Below are positions 24,939-36,072 of a stretch of 64,000 nt of DNA, in pieces. The notes beneath the pieces are model-generated. The model was not told the origin of the DNA. It worked only from the letters and a program-made list of their open reading frames with translations, and did no database searches. A program made the translations under genes and the position numbers. Numbering within the stretch: the first letter of the stretch is position 1; each line of letters starts with the position of its first letter. Origin of the DNA: [Mycobacterium] zoologicum (GTDB lineage: Bacteria; Actinomycetota; Actinomycetes; Mycobacteriales; Mycobacteriaceae); contig NZ_CP083985.1 of the NCBI RefSeq assembly GCF_020172665.1, positions 2,348,953-2,412,952 of the forward strand, written 5' to 3'.

Positions 24939-26356
24939 TAGACGTCGTCCTCCCCGATCCGGTGCACGTGGATCAGGTTGGTCGATCCCACGGTGCCCGG
25001 CGGGGCGCCGGCGACGATCACCACCAGATCACCGCGCTGATAGCGGCCCAACTCCAGCAGAGCCTGGTCGACCTGACGGATCATGCCGTCGGTCGACACC
25101 TCCTGCGGGACGATGAATGTCTCAGTGCCCCAAGTCATCGCAAGCTGGCTGCGTACCTCGGGCAACGCCGTGAACGCCAGCAACGGCAACGGGGTGTGCA
25201 GCCGGGCCAGCCGGCGCACGGTGTCGCCCGACTGGGTGAAGGCCACCAAGGCCTTGGCGTCGAGGCGTTCGCCGATCTCGCGTGCGGCGAATGAGATCAC
25301 GCCGCGTTTGGTGCGCGGTGTGTGCGTCAACGGCGGTGCGGCGGTGGAGTTCTGCTCGACCGCGCAGATGATCCGGCTCATGGTCCGCACCGCCTCCAGG
25401 GCGTGCTTGCCCACCGCGGTCTCTCCGGAGAGCATGACCGCGTCCGCCCCGTCGAGCACCGCGTTGGCCACATCGGAGGCCTCCGCCCGGGTGGGCCGAA
25501 AGTTCTCGATCATCGACTCCAGCATCTGGGTCGCCACGATCACCGGCCGGGCGTTCTCCCGCGCCACCTGGATGGCGCGCTTCTGCACCAGCGGAACCTC
25601 TTCGAGTGCCAGCTCGACACCGAGGTCGCCACGGGCAACCATCACCGCGTCGAACGCCAGCACCACCGCCTCGAGGTTCTCGATCGCCTCGGGCTTCTCC
25701 AGCTTGGCGATCACCGGCACCCGCCGGCCGACCCGGTCCATCACCTCGTGGACCAGATCCACGTCCGAGGGCGAGCGCACGAACGACAACGCCACCATGT
25801 CGACACCGAGCTCCAGTGCGAACTCGAGGTCGTCGATGTCCTTGTCCGACAGGGCCGGTGCGGACACGTTCATGCCGGGCAGCGAGATGCCCTTGTTGTT
25901 GCTGACCGGGCCGCCTTCGGTGACGGTGCACACCACGTCGTCGCCGTCGATCCGCTCCACCACCAGGCCGACCTTGCCGTCGTCGACCAGAACCCGGTCA
26001 CCGGGTTCTGCGTCGGCCGCCAGCTGTTTGTAGGTGGTGGACACCCGGTCGTGGGTGCCCACGCAGTCGGCGACGGTGATGCGGACCGTCTCGCCGTTGG
26101 CCCAATTCGCCGAACCGTCGGCGAAACGGCCGAGCCGGATCTTGGGGCCCTGCAGGTCGGCGAGTACGCCGACCGCCCGGCCGGTGACATCCGAGGCTGC
26201 ACGAACCCACTGGTAGGAGGACTTGTGATCGTCATGGTCACCGTGGCTGAAGTTCAACCGGGCCACGTCCATACCCGCGTCGACCAATGCCCTGACCATC
26301 TCCGCGGAGTGGGTCGCCGGGCCAAGAGTACAGACGATCTTGCCGCGTCTAGTCAC
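24938..26356 (-). CDS. pykA: Pyruvate kinase
   Basis: A 472-residue glycolytic enzyme that converts phosphoenolpyruvate and ADP to pyruvate and ATP. Signatures are KIVCTLGPATHSAEM, LNFSHGDHDDH, DLQGPKIRLG, the active-site VIAKLEKPEAIENL, MVARGDLGVELALEEVP and MLSGETAVGKHALEAVRTM, with the C-terminal allosteric domain present. The GTG start is 6 bases after TATGCT, a leaderless layout. It is coupled to tesB downstream. Confidence 0.97.
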   Translation of the reverse strand: MTRRGKIVCTLGPATHSAEMVRALVDAGMDVARLNFSHGDHDDHKSSYQWVRAASDVTGRAVGVLADLQGPKIRLGRFADGSANWANGETVRITVADCVGTHDRVSTTYKQLAADAEPGDRVLVDDGKVGLVVERIDGDDVVCTVTEGGPVSNNKGISLPGMNVSAPALSDKDIDDLEFALELGVDMVALSFVRSPSDVDLVHEVMDRVGRRVPVIAKLEKPEAIENLEAVVLAFDAVMVARGDLGVELALEEVPLVQKRAIQVARENARPVIVATQMLESMIENFRPTRAEASDVANAVLDGADAVMLSGETAVGKHALEAVRTMSRIICAVEQNSTAAPPLTHTPRTKRGVISFAAREIGERLDAKALVAFTQSGDTVRRLARLHTPLPLLAFTALPEVRSQLAMTWGTETFIVPQEVSTDGMIRQVDQALLELGRYQRGDLVVIVAGAPPGTVGSTNLIHVHRIGEDDV

Positions 26357-26362
26357 GTCGCA

Positions 26363-26368
26363 AGCATA
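26363..26368 (-). promoter_or_regulatory. -10 box of pykA
   Basis: TATGCT on the minus strand, 6 bases before the GTG start of pyruvate kinase. Confidence 0.5.
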
Positions 26369-26444
26369 GTCGGGCAGCCCGGGTGGGCTCGCCGAGGAAT
26401 GGTTGACGGCAGCCGAAAACCCGGTTAAGCACGGACGCCGGAGT

Positions 26445-26783
26445 TCAACGCAGTACCCGGCCCTGGCGGTCGTGCACCCTGCCGGTGAGTATCAGGATCG
26501 CGTCGACGATGCCCCAGATGATCGGAACGCCGCCGCCGAACCCGAAGGTGATGGCGGTGAACACCAAACAACCCAGCAACTGCGCGATGCCCAGGACGGT
26601 CTGCCCCAGGTAGATCCGCCCGAAGCCGAGGAATCCGAACAGTCCGAGCAATTGAATTAGTGCCGCAACGACTTTCGACCTGTCCGAGTAGGGCTGGCCG
26701 GTCACCGGATGACGACCGAAGGGGGCCCAGGGATCGGGTTGGCCCGAATAGCCGGGCGCGGACGGCCACGACGGATCGGTCAT
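26445..26783 (-). CDS. TM2-domain membrane protein
   Basis: A 112-residue protein with a short polar N-terminus holding HPVTGQPYSDRSK and two membrane helices of a TM2 domain (LIQLLGLFGFLGFGRIYLG; VFTAITFGFGGGVPIIWGIVDAILIL) joined by the typical short turn. Function is unknown. The ATG at 26781-26783 (MTDPSWP) is preferred over a start nine codons earlier. A small membrane protein between pykA and lgt is also found in H37Rv. Confidence 0.8.
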   Translation of the reverse strand: MTDPSWPSAPGYSGQPDPWAPFGRHPVTGQPYSDRSKVVAALIQLLGLFGFLGFGRIYLGQTVLGIAQLLGCLVFTAITFGFGGGVPIIWGIVDAILILTGRVHDRQGRVLR

Positions 26784-26838
26784 GTCTGCAGCATGCCAGA
26801 AAACACGCAACAGCGGCCGGCGACGCTAATGCCGCAGG

Positions 26839-28440
26839 TCACGAATCCTTCTCGGACCCGTCCTCGTCTTCTTCTTCGGGCTCGTCGTCGGCTTCGTCCT
26901 CGTCTTCGAGCTCCTCGTCGGACTGGTCCGCCGCCTCGGGTTCGTCGACCTCGTCCGGTTCATCCCCAGACTCGTCGTCGTCCTCGGGTTCGACCTCATC
27001 GGCGGATTCGTCGTCCTGGACTTCCGCAACCTCTTCAGCGGACTCTTCCTCGGCGACACCTTCTTCAGCGTCGGCATCTTCAGCGTTGGCATCTTCAGCG
27101 TCGGCTTCAGCGTCTGCGTCCTCGTCCGCAACTTCGTCTTCGACAACATCGCCTTCAGCGACGGCGTCCTCCTCGGCGACGGCGTCTTCGACCACTTCCT
27201 CGTCGGTGACGTCGTCGTCGGCGACTTCCTCTTCAGTTTCAGTGACTTCGTCGTCAACAACTTCGCCGACGACTTCATCGGCGTCCACGTCGTCTTCCAC
27301 GTCGTCTTCCGCGTCGGCATCTTCGACGGCTTCTTCGACGGCTTCTCCCTCGTCTTCGGCCTCAACCGAAGACACGCTCGCACCCGAAAACCGGTCCGGC
27401 ACCCGGACAACCGAACCGACGCCATTGGCGACGACCGCCACCGGCTCCGGCTCGTCCTGCTCGGCCGAATCGGCATCAACCGTGAGATCCTCCGGCTCGG
27501 CCGCATCCGCATCCGCATCAACCGTGTCCGGTTCGGCCTTCACCGCAGCGGGCTCGGAGTCGTCGGGCTGCCACGCCCGGCGCAACGCCTCAGGATCTTC
27601 GCGTCCCTTGGTGGCCAGCAGGATGTAGACCACCGCGCCGATGAACACGAATGTCGAGGTGAAGGAGTTGACCCGGATCCCGGCGATGTGGGTGGCGGCG
27701 TCGTCGCGCAGCAGCTCGATCCCGAAGCGTCCGATGCAGTAGCCGGCGACGTACAGCGCGAACAGCCGGCCGTGTCCCATCCGGAACCGCCGGTCGGCGT
27801 AGATCAACACAGCGAAAACCACAAGATTCCAGAGCAATTCGTACAAGAACGTCGGCTGGACGATCTTGTACAGCTCGCCCGTCGATACCCCGTCGAGCAG
27901 ATGTGGATCGCGGATACCGGCCGCATCTTCGCGCCAGAAGATCTCCAGGCCCCAGGGCAGGGTGGTCTCGCGGCCGTAGAGTTCCTGGTTGAAGTAGTTG
28001 CCGATACGCCCGATCGCCTGGGCCAAGATGATTCCCGGCGCCACGGCGTCGCCGAAGGCGGGCAACGGAATCCCCCGCCGCCGGCAGGCGATCCACGCTC
28101 CGACGCCGCCGAGCGCCACCGCGCCCCAGATTCCCAGGCCGCCGTCCCAGATCCGCGGGGTGGCCTGCCAGCCGGCGCCGCCCTCCCCGAAGTAGGTCCG
28201 CCAGTCCGTCATCAGGTGGTAGAGCCGTCCGCCGATCAAGCCGAACGGCACCGCCCACAGCGCGATGTCGTAGATGACGCCCGGTTCACCGCCACGGGCT
28301 CGCCAACGACGGTCACCGATCAGCAGGGCGACGACGATGCCGACGATGATGCACAGCGCGTAGGCCCGGATGGGGATCGGGCCGAGATGCCAGACGCCGC
28401 GCGCCGGACTGGGAAAATAGGTGAGCCAGTTCAACGTCAT
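26839..28440 (-). CDS. lgt: Prolipoprotein diacylglyceryl transferase Lgt with long acidic tail
   Basis: A 533-residue protein. The first 285 residues are a standard seven-helix Lgt, which transfers diacylglycerol to the lipobox cysteine. Visible parts are WHLGPIPIRAYAL, the signature GRIGNYFNQELYGRETTLPW, and GHGRLFALYVAGYCIGRFGIELLRDD with catalytic arginines. The remaining roughly 245 residues form a Glu/Asp/Ala/Val-rich tail with hardly any basic residues (for example DAEADAEDANAEDADAEEG) ending in GSEKDS. Mtb Lgt also has a C-terminal extension, but this one is longer. Lgt overlaps trpA by 4 bases (ATGA), so it is tied to the trp operon. Confidence 0.95.
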   Translation of the reverse strand: MTLNWLTYFPSPARGVWHLGPIPIRAYALCIIVGIVVALLIGDRRWRARGGEPGVIYDIALWAVPFGLIGGRLYHLMTDWRTYFGEGGAGWQATPRIWDGGLGIWGAVALGGVGAWIACRRRGIPLPAFGDAVAPGIILAQAIGRIGNYFNQELYGRETTLPWGLEIFWREDAAGIRDPHLLDGVSTGELYKIVQPTFLYELLWNLVVFAVLIYADRRFRMGHGRLFALYVAGYCIGRFGIELLRDDAATHIAGIRVNSFTSTFVFIGAVVYILLATKGREDPEALRRAWQPDDSEPAAVKAEPDTVDADADAAEPEDLTVDADSAEQDEPEPVAVVANGVGSVVRVPDRFSGASVSSVEAEDEGEAVEEAVEDADAEDDVEDDVDADEVVGEVVDDEVTETEEEVADDDVTDEEVVEDAVAEEDAVAEGDVVEDEVADEDADAEADAEDANAEDADAEEGVAEEESAEEVAEVQDDESADEVEPEDDDESGDEPDEVDEPEAADQSDEELEDEDEADDEPEEEDEDGSEKDS

Positions 28441-29243
28441 TTCTGTGAATCCCCCTGGCGCACACCCGAAGCCAGTTCCTCCGCCAAGGATCGCAATGCG
28501 GGAAGCCCGTCAGTAAGGGCGCTCACCAGCGCCGAGCCGACGATGACCCCGTCGGCGTAGGCGGCGATCTCGGCCGCCTGCGCACCGGACCGCACACCGA
28601 GCCCCACCCCGATGGGGATGTCGGATATCTCGCGGACCCGGCCGACCAGTTCCGGTGCGGCACTCGAGACCGTATCGCGGGCACCGGTGACACCCATGGT
28701 CGAGGCGGCGTAGACGAATCCACTTGAGGCATGCGCGGTCTCGGCCAGACGTTGCGGAGTCGACGACGGTGCCACCAGGAAGGTCCGGTCCAGCCCGTGC
28801 TCCTTGGACGCCACCAGCCAGTCATCGGCCTCGTCGACGATCAGGTCGGGCGTGATCAGCCCGAGGCCGCCGGCCGACGCCAGATCACGCGCGAAAGCAT
28901 CGACCCCGTAGCGCAGCACCGGATTCCAATAGGTCATCACCACCGCGCGGCCGCCGGCCCTGCTGATCGCCTCGACCACGGTCAAGGTGTCGCGCACCCG
29001 GACCCCGCCCTGCAGGGCGGCCTCGGCGGCCCTCGCGACCGTCGGGCCGTCCATTCCGGGATCGGAGTATGGGACACCGACTTCGATGAGGTCGCAACCG
29101 GATTCGACCAACGCTGTCATGGCCGCGATAGAGCCCGGCACGTCGGGGTATCCGGTCGGCAGGTAGCCGATCAATGCGGCGCGGCCCTGCGCCCGGCAGG
29201 CGGCGAACATCGGGGCCAACCGGTCGGCGTCGTGTCCGCTCAT
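28437..29243 (-). CDS. trpA: Tryptophan synthase alpha subunit
   Basis: A 268-residue TIM barrel that cleaves indole-3-glycerol phosphate. Catalytic Glu is in [13 protein letters not shown] and the Asp region in [12 protein letters not shown]. Further motifs are [14 protein letters not shown] and the phosphate-binding [11 protein letters not shown]. Start and stop each overlap the neighbour by 4 bases (trpB before, lgt after), which indicates one translationally coupled operon. Confidence 0.97.
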   Translation of the reverse strand: MSGHDADRLAPMFAACRAQGRAALIGYLPTGYPDVPGSIAAMTALVESGCDLIEVGVPYSDPGMDGPTVARAAEAALQGGVRVRDTLTVVEAISRAGGRAVVMTYWNPVLRYGVDAFARDLASAGGLGLITPDLIVDEADDWLVASKEHGLDRTFLVAPSSTPQRLAETAHASSGFVYAASTMGVTGARDTVSSAAPELVGRVREISDIPIGVGLGVRSGAQAAEIAAYADGVIVGSALVSALTDGLPALRSLAEELASGVRQGDSQK

Positions 29244-30502
29244 GCCTGCTTGCCCTCGTTGTCGAACAGGCCGAACCAGGTGGCCGCCGTCTCCACGTCC
29301 TTGTCCCCACGGCCGGAGACGTTGACCACGATCACCTTGCCCGGCCCCAACTCGGCGGCCAGTTTCAGCGCACCGGCCACCGCATGCGCCGATTCGATTG
29401 CCGGGATGATTCCCTCTGTGCGGCAGAGGATTCGGAACGCGTCCATCGCCTCGGCGTCGGTGATCGGCCGGTAGTCAGCCCGGCCGGTCTCGCGCAGCCA
29501 GGCGTGCTCCGGGCCCACCCCCGGGTAGTCCAACCCGGCCGAGATCGAATGCGATTCGATGGTCTGGCCGTCCTCGTCCTGCAGCAGGTAGGAGTAGGAC
29601 CCCTGGAACGCTCCGGGTGTGCCCCCGGCGAAGGTCGCGGCATGCCGTCCGGTCTCCACGCCGTCACCGGCGGCCTCGAAGCCGACCAGCGCGACCGAGG
29701 GATCGTCGATGAACGCGTGGAAGATCCCGATGGCGTTGGATCCCCCGCCCACGCAGGCCACCACGGCGTCGGGCAGCCGGCCCGCCATCTGCTGGATCTG
29801 CACGCGCGTCTCCAGGCCGACGACGCGCTGGAAGTCGCGCACCATCGCCGGGAACGGGTGCGGCCCGGCCGCGGTGCCGAAGCAGTAGTACGTGCGGTCG
29901 GCATTGGTGACCCAGTCCCGGAACGCCTCGTTGATGGCGTCCTTGAGGGTCTGCGAGCCCGATTCGACGGAGACCACTTCCGCACCCAGCAGGCGCATCC
30001 GGGCCACGTTGAGTGCCTGGCGGCGGGTGTCGACGGCACCCATGTAGATCACGCATTCCAAGCCGAGCAGGGCGCAGGCGGTGGCGGTGGCGACCCCGTG
30101 CTGGCCGGCGCCGGTCTCGGCGATCACCCGGGTCTTGCCCATGTGCCGGGCCAGCAGCGCCTGACCCAGCACGTTGTTGATCTTGTGCGAGCCGGTGTGG
30201 TTGAGGTCCTCGCGTTTGAGGAAGATCCGTGCCCCGCCGGCGTGCGCGGACAGTCGCTGCGCCTCATACAGCGGTGACGGCCGGCCGGTGTAGTGCGTCT
30301 GCAGGTCATCGAGGGTGTCGAGGAATTCAGGATCGTTGCGGACCTTGTCGTAGGCCGCGGTGACCTCCTCGATCACGGCCATCAGTGCCTCGGGGACATA
30401 GCGGCCGCCGAAGACACCGAAGTGCCCACGGGCGTCCGGTTCGTGTCGGCTCGGTTCTGCCACTCCGGCGCTGGCGCGCGGAAGTTTTGCGGTGTCCGAC
30501 AT
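29240..30502 (-). CDS. trpB: Tryptophan synthase beta subunit
   Basis: A 420-residue PLP enzyme that condenses indole with serine. The PLP lysine is in HTGSHKINN, followed by [13 protein letters not shown] and the phosphate-binding [10 protein letters not shown]; the C-terminal SGRGDKD is present. Its start directly abuts the trpC stop and its stop overlaps the trpA start. A tail of about 30 residues before the fold ([20 protein letters not shown]) matches the usual family start. Confidence 0.98.
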   Translation of the reverse strand: MSDTAKLPRASAGVAEPSRHEPDARGHFGVFGGRYVPEALMAVIEEVTAAYDKVRNDPEFLDTLDDLQTHYTGRPSPLYEAQRLSAHAGGARIFLKREDLNHTGSHKINNVLGQALLARHMGKTRVIAETGAGQHGVATATACALLGLECVIYMGAVDTRRQALNVARMRLLGAEVVSVESGSQTLKDAINEAFRDWVTNADRTYYCFGTAAGPHPFPAMVRDFQRVVGLETRVQIQQMAGRLPDAVVACVGGGSNAIGIFHAFIDDPSVALVGFEAAGDGVETGRHAATFAGGTPGAFQGSYSYLLQDEDGQTIESHSISAGLDYPGVGPEHAWLRETGRADYRPITDAEAMDAFRILCRTEGIIPAIESAHAVAGALKLAAELGPGKVIVVNVSGRGDKDVETAATWFGLFDNEGKQA

Positions 30503-31321
30503 CTAGCGGGCCGGCTTCGGGCAGGACGGATGCTTACCCGCACTGACCAAATCAGCAACGGCCGCCCGCGGGTCGCCACTGGTGACAAGTCCCTCACCGA
30601 CCAGGACGGCGTCGGCACCGGCACCGGCGTAGGCCAGCAGGTCCGCGGTGCCGCGCACGCCGGACTCGGCGATCTTGACCACTTCGGTCGGCAGCCCGGG
30701 GGCGATCCGCGCGAAGCAGTCCCGGTCGACGTCGAGGGTGGTCAGGTCCCTGGCGTTGACGCCGATGACCTTCGCGCCGGCGGTCAGCGCCCGGTCGGCC
30801 TCGTCCTCGGTGTGCACCTCGACCAGGGCGGTCATCCCGAGCGACTCGGTGCGATCGAGCATCGACACCAGGGCTTCCTGCTCCAGGGCCGCCACGATCA
30901 GCAACAGCATGTCCGCGCCGTGCGCGCGAGCCTCGTGAATCTGATAGGGCCGCACGATGAAGTCCTTGCGCAGCACCGGAATCGACACCGCGGCTCGCAC
31001 CGCGTCCAGGTCGGCGAGCGAGCCGTTGAACCGGCGCTCCTCGGTCAGCACGCTGATCGCGCGGGCCCCGCCGTCGGCGTAGGAGCGGGCAAGCTCGGCG
31101 GGGTCTGCGATGGCGGCAAGCTCGCCTTTGGACGGGCTGGCACGTTTCACCTCGGCGATCACCGCGATGCCGGGCTCCCGCAACGCCGCCAGCACATCGA
31201 GCGGCGCGGGCATGGCCTTGGCCGCGGCCTTGACCTCTGCCAGCGGGACGACGGCCTCGCGGGCGGCGACGTCGGCGCAGACTCCCTCGATGATGGAGTC
31301 GAGCACGGATGCCGAACTCAT
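30503..31321 (-). CDS. trpC: Indole-3-glycerol phosphate synthase
   Basis: A 272-residue TIM barrel without a fused TrpF domain. Motifs are [14 protein letters not shown] (catalytic Lys), [43 protein letters not shown] and [11 protein letters not shown]. It catalyses ring closure of the carboxyphenylamino-deoxyribulose phosphate made by PriA/TrpF. It is preceded by the membrane protein gene at 31403 with an 81-base gap, the largest in the operon. Confidence 0.97.
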   Translation of the reverse strand: MSSASVLDSIIEGVCADVAAREAVVPLAEVKAAAKAMPAPLDVLAALREPGIAVIAEVKRASPSKGELAAIADPAELARSYADGGARAISVLTEERRFNGSLADLDAVRAAVSIPVLRKDFIVRPYQIHEARAHGADMLLLIVAALEQEALVSMLDRTESLGMTALVEVHTEDEADRALTAGAKVIGVNARDLTTLDVDRDCFARIAPGLPTEVVKIAESGVRGTADLLAYAGAGADAVLVGEGLVTSGDPRAAVADLVSAGKHPSCPKPAR

Positions 31322-31360
31322 GTCTCCGGTTCCTCTCGCGCGTTGCGTCGAAGTAGGTCT

Positions 31361-31377
31361 AAAACCTTCATCGAAGG
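31361..31377 (-). terminator. Small hairpin with T run between the membrane protein gene and trpC
   Basis: Read on the minus strand, CCTTC-GAT-GAAGG is followed by TTTT. The five-base-pair stem with a three-base loop could act as a weak terminator or processing site inside the trp operon. The stem is short, so confidence is low. Confidence 0.25.
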
Positions 31378-31402
31378 GTAACCACTGTCACCGCCAGTGA
31401 TG

Positions 31403-32084
31403 TCACCGGCCCTCGGGGTCCGAGCCGGTCCCAGAGTCGGGCGCAGCGCCGGGCGCATCGCCGGTGGGGTCATGGCCGTCGTCAAGGGCGTCCCACATCA
31501 ATCGTTCCGACATCTGCGGGCCGTTCGGGCTGTCACCGAGCTCGCGTGCCGCCGCTCGCCGAGCCGCCGGCCCGGCGTATTTGGCATCCGAGGCGCCAGA
31601 CCCGGTGTCCCGGGCCGCCGCCCGCATCAGCAGACCCGCAGCAGCCATGACACACAGCGCGGCGACCAGGGTCAGGCCCGCGCCGGTGAGGCGCCGCTCG
31701 GTGCCCAACAGCGCCGTGAGGGGAATCTCGGCGATGTCGAGCGCCCGCAGCGCGATATCGCGGACCACCCACATGCTGATCGCCAGATACCCGCTCGCCA
31801 GGCTCACCGCGGCCAGCAGCACCGCCAGCACCCGCAGCTTCCAACCGCGCACCGCCACCGTGGCCACGGCAGCGGCCAGGCACAGCACCCCCAGCGGCAC
31901 CAGCGCCGTCGACCACGACGCACCGGAGACCGTCACCAGCCTGGGCTGGCCCAGCCCGTCGGCAGATCGGATGAGCACCCACGGCAGCCGCGACGCGCCC
32001 CAGAGTCCACCGGCGGCCACCACCAGCAGCAACAGCGCACCCCGCAGGGCTACAGCCCCCTGGGCGTCCCGGTGCTCCGGCGGG

Positions 32085-32098
<14 letters not shown>
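31403..32098 (-). CDS. Trp-operon membrane protein (TIGR02234 type, Rv1610-like)
   Basis: A 231-residue protein with about four membrane segments ([73 protein letters not shown]) and a polar C-terminal tail rich in Asp, Pro and Gly. It is always found between trpE and trpC in actinobacteria, hence the family name, but its role is not known. The start overlaps the trpE stop by 14 bases (or by 8 if the second ATG at 32092 is used). Confidence 0.88.
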
Positions 32099-33617
<1,519 letters not shown>

Positions 33618-33654
33618 GGGCTCATCCTCCCAGATCCCGTTGTGACCCCAGGAG

Positions 33655-33660
33655 TAGCCT
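33655..33660 (+). promoter_or_regulatory. -10 box of bcpB
   Basis: TAGCCT, 7 bases before the bcpB ATG; leaderless arrangement. Confidence 0.5.
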
Positions 33661-33667
33661 GGCGGCC

Positions 33668-34123
33668 ATGAAAACTGGCGACACCGTGGCCGATTTCGCA
33701 CTGCCCGACCAGACCGGAACACCGCGCAGGCTCACCGAACTGCTCGCCGACGGGCCGGTGGTGCTGTTCTTCTATCCGGCCGCGATGACGCCGGGCTGCA
33801 CCAAGGAGGCCTGCCACTTCCGGGACCTGGCCGGTGAGTTCGCCGCCGTGGGGGCGCAGCGGGTCGGAATCAGCACCGACGCGGTGGCCAAGCAGGCCAA
33901 GTTCGCCGACCAGCAGAGCTTCGACTACCCGCTGCTGAGTGACACCGACGGCACGGTGGCCACCCAGTTCGGCGTCAAACGCGGACTGCTCGGCAAGTTG
34001 ATGCCGGTCAAGCGGACGACGTTCGTCATCGACACCGACCGCACCGTGCTCGAGGTGATCGCCAGCGAGTTCTCCATGGACACCCATGCCGACAAGGCCC
34101 TGGAGCTGTTGCGCGCCCGCTAG
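33668..34123 (+). CDS. bcpB: Thiol peroxidase BcpB (peroxiredoxin Q type)
   Basis: A 151-residue AhpC/TSA family peroxiredoxin that reduces hydroperoxides. The peroxidatic cysteine is in [12 protein letters not shown] with a second Cys five residues later, the CX4C pattern of Q-type enzymes. Other motifs are [13 protein letters not shown] and VLFFYPAA. The ATG at 33668 follows a TANNNT box by 7 bases; longer frames are antisense to trpE. It faces the coiled-coil gene with only 4 bases between stops. Confidence 0.94.
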   Translation: MKTGDTVADFALPDQTGTPRRLTELLADGPVVLFFYPAAMTPGCTKEACHFRDLAGEFAAVGAQRVGISTDAVAKQAKFADQQSFDYPLLSDTDGTVATQFGVKRGLLGKLMPVKRTTFVIDTDRTVLEVIASEFSMDTHADKALELLRAR

Positions 34124-34127
34124 AGGA

Positions 34128-35156
34128 TCAGGCCCCGGCTGTGTCTTCTGCGGCCGGCTCCGGCTCGTCGGCGACCTCGATCAGCTGGCGGCTGTCTCCG
34201 ACGGCGCTGTCGATCCAGTTCCGGATCTCGTTGAGGTGAGTAACAATCCCGGAGCGCTCCCGCACCAGCATGTCCACTTCGTTCTGGGTGCGCTCGGTGA
34301 GGGTCTTCGCCTCGCGCTGGGTGGTCGCGATCAGCGCGGACGCCTCCAGGCGAGCTTCCTTGTCGAGCTTGGCGATGGTCTCCTCGGCCTGTTCCCAAGC
34401 CGACTTCATCTGCTGGTCCAACCGGCGCTGCGCCTCGCGGCGATTGCGCTCGTCCTCCTCCCAGGCAAGCTTGATCTGCTCGTCGAGGGCTTCCTGGGCG
34501 GCGCGACGGTTGCGCTCGTCTTCCTCGGCGAGCTTCTGGTAGACCTCGCGCCGGTTGCGTTCGGCGTCCTCGATCTCCTGGGCGATCCGGCCGCGCTCCT
34601 CATGGGCGATCCGCAGGATCTCCTCGGCTTCGACCGTGGCGGCTTCCAGGATCTTCGCGCGACGGGTGTTGGTCGAGGCCTGGAACTCGGCCAGGGCGTC
34701 GCTGGCGGCCGCCCGGTCATGGCGGGCCGCCTCCAACTGCTCGCGCAGCTCGCCGGTCAGCGATTCAGCGTCCTGGCGGGCCAACTCCTTGGTGCGGCGG
34801 GCCTCTTCCGAGGCGATCCGCATCATCCGGGCGATGCGATCCGACATCCCCTCGACGGAATCCACCGGACCGGTGACCTGCTCGAACTGCTTCCGCAACT
34901 GGTCCAGTTCGGCGGTGAGCCGCTGGCGCTCCGCGTCGGCGTCAGCGGTCATGCGCACGATGTCGTTCTGCAACCGGCCGACTTCGGCGGTCAGCTGCTC
35001 GCGATCGAAACGGGTCTGGGCCTTCGCCGCGTCGAGGGATTTCGCCTGATCCTGCAGGATCTCGATTTCGTGATGCAGACGAGAAATGTAGTCCGAAACC
35101 TCATTACGGTCGAAACCGCGCATCTGCGTTTCGAATTCCGGAATTTCCAGCGCCAT
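34128..35156 (-). CDS. DivIVA-like coiled-coil protein, function unknown
   Basis: A 342-residue protein without membrane segments. The N-terminus resembles a DivIVA domain (FETQMRGFDRNEVSDYISRL, compare GYD-x-x-EV-D). It is followed by nearly continuous charged coiled coil up to about residue 320 and a short acidic tail. Internal repeats carry E-D-ERNRR three times around residues 195-255 (DAERNRREVYQKL, EEDERNRRAAQEAL, EEDERNRREAQRRL). DivIVA relatives mark curved membranes and organise polar growth (Wag31) or division (SepIVA). The ATG has GAGGAG 8 bases upstream. It follows the other coiled-coil gene and the his operon on the same strand. I do not recognise a named orthologue. Confidence 0.75.
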   Translation of the reverse strand: MALEIPEFETQMRGFDRNEVSDYISRLHHEIEILQDQAKSLDAAKAQTRFDREQLTAEVGRLQNDIVRMTADADAERQRLTAELDQLRKQFEQVTGPVDSVEGMSDRIARMMRIASEEARRTKELARQDAESLTGELREQLEAARHDRAAASDALAEFQASTNTRRAKILEAATVEAEEILRIAHEERGRIAQEIEDAERNRREVYQKLAEEDERNRRAAQEALDEQIKLAWEEDERNRREAQRRLDQQMKSAWEQAEETIAKLDKEARLEASALIATTQREAKTLTERTQNEVDMLVRERSGIVTHLNEIRNWIDSAVGDSRQLIEVADEPEPAAEDTAGA

Positions 35157-35318
35157 TGGCCTACTCCTCGCAGCTGACTTGTTCGGTCTCGCCCGACAAC
35201 CAGCGTTCGACCGAGTTGGCTTGTGCGCGAGACCAAATGGGCCGACTCGGCTCAGGTCGCTGTGCGACGCAGCGTATCAAACCTACGCCCAGGGCGGCTA
35301 AATTCGCGGCAAAGTACC

Positions 35319-36035
35319 TCAGTGCGGCCGATTTTCGCGGAACCAGGACTCTTTTGCCGGAGGGAGCGTTTCGCGATTAACTTGCACGGTCGAACGCTGG
35401 ATCTGGTCCACGATCTTTGCCCGGGCGTCCATCAGTTCGGTGAGCCGCTGATGCGCGTCGGTCACGTGTGTGTTGATGGCCTCGTTCATTTCGGTCAGGA
35501 TCTCCGAAGCGTGGTTCTCGGCTTCCTTCATGATCTCGGCGGCACTCATCACCGCCTGCCGGCGAAGTTGTGCGGCATGAACCCGCAACTGCTTGTGCTG
35601 GGTCTCCAGTTCGGCCCGCAGCTCGGCGGCCTCGCGGCGTTGCGCCTCGGCGTCCTTGAGAATCAGCGCGGCCTCGTTCTCGGCGGCGGTGCGCAACTGG
35701 TCGGCGAATCGCTGGGCTTCACCCCTGATGTCGTCGGCTTCTGCCATGGCACCCTTGAGGATTCCGGACAGTCGGTCGCTGAGGTCCACGATGTCTCCGG
35801 GGATGGCCGACGCCAGTTCGTTGAAACGTGCCGACGTCGATTCCAGGTTCGCCTGTGACTTGCTCAACTGGTTGGTCAGCGCCACGATCCGCGAGCCGGA
35901 GCGCGGTAGGTGCGCTTCGATGTCACTGACCGTACCGGTCGCGTAGTGCTCGTCGATATGCTGCGAAACCCGCTCCAGCTCGAAACTCGCAGGCGTGTGA
36001 TCCAGCGGGTAGTCGTCCTGTTCGTCGGGGTTCAC
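35319..36035 (-). CDS. Coiled-coil protein, function unknown
   Basis: A 238-residue protein without signal peptide or membrane segment. After a polar N-terminus (PDEQDDYPLDHTPASFELER) comes a long coiled coil (about 60-215) with ILKGAMAEADDIRGEAQRFA and AALILKDAEAQRREAAELRA, patterns also common in DivIVA-type proteins. It ends ESWFRENRPH. The GTG at 36033-36035 is chosen since upstream residues of the open frame are antiparallel-frame copies of hisI sequence. It begins 38 bases after the hisI stop and may be co-transcribed with it. H37Rv has chaA at this position, so the gene pair differs from that genome. Confidence 0.7.
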   Translation of the reverse strand: MNPDEQDDYPLDHTPASFELERVSQHIDEHYATGTVSDIEAHLPRSGSRIVALTNQLSKSQANLESTSARFNELASAIPGDIVDLSDRLSGILKGAMAEADDIRGEAQRFADQLRTAAENEAALILKDAEAQRREAAELRAELETQHKQLRVHAAQLRRQAVMSAAEIMKEAENHASEILTEMNEAINTHVTDAHQRLTELMDARAKIVDQIQRSTVQVNRETLPPAKESWFRENRPH

Positions 36036-36072
36036 AGTCGGCCAGCATACCGCCCGACCGTGCGGCGACAGT

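Noticed and set aside
26660..27628. Serine-rich 322-residue plus-strand frame
   Set aside because: It is the reverse complement of the acidic tail of Lgt; Ser codons are the antisense of Glu and Asp codons there.
33618..33667. trp leader-peptide attenuator upstream of trpE
   Set aside because: Only 50 bases separate trpE from divergent bcpB and there is no Trp-rich short frame.
35195..35210. SOS-box-like sequence upstream of the DivIVA-like gene
   Set aside because: Only one half (TCGAAC on the minus strand) matches the mycobacterial LexA consensus; the other half has three mismatches.
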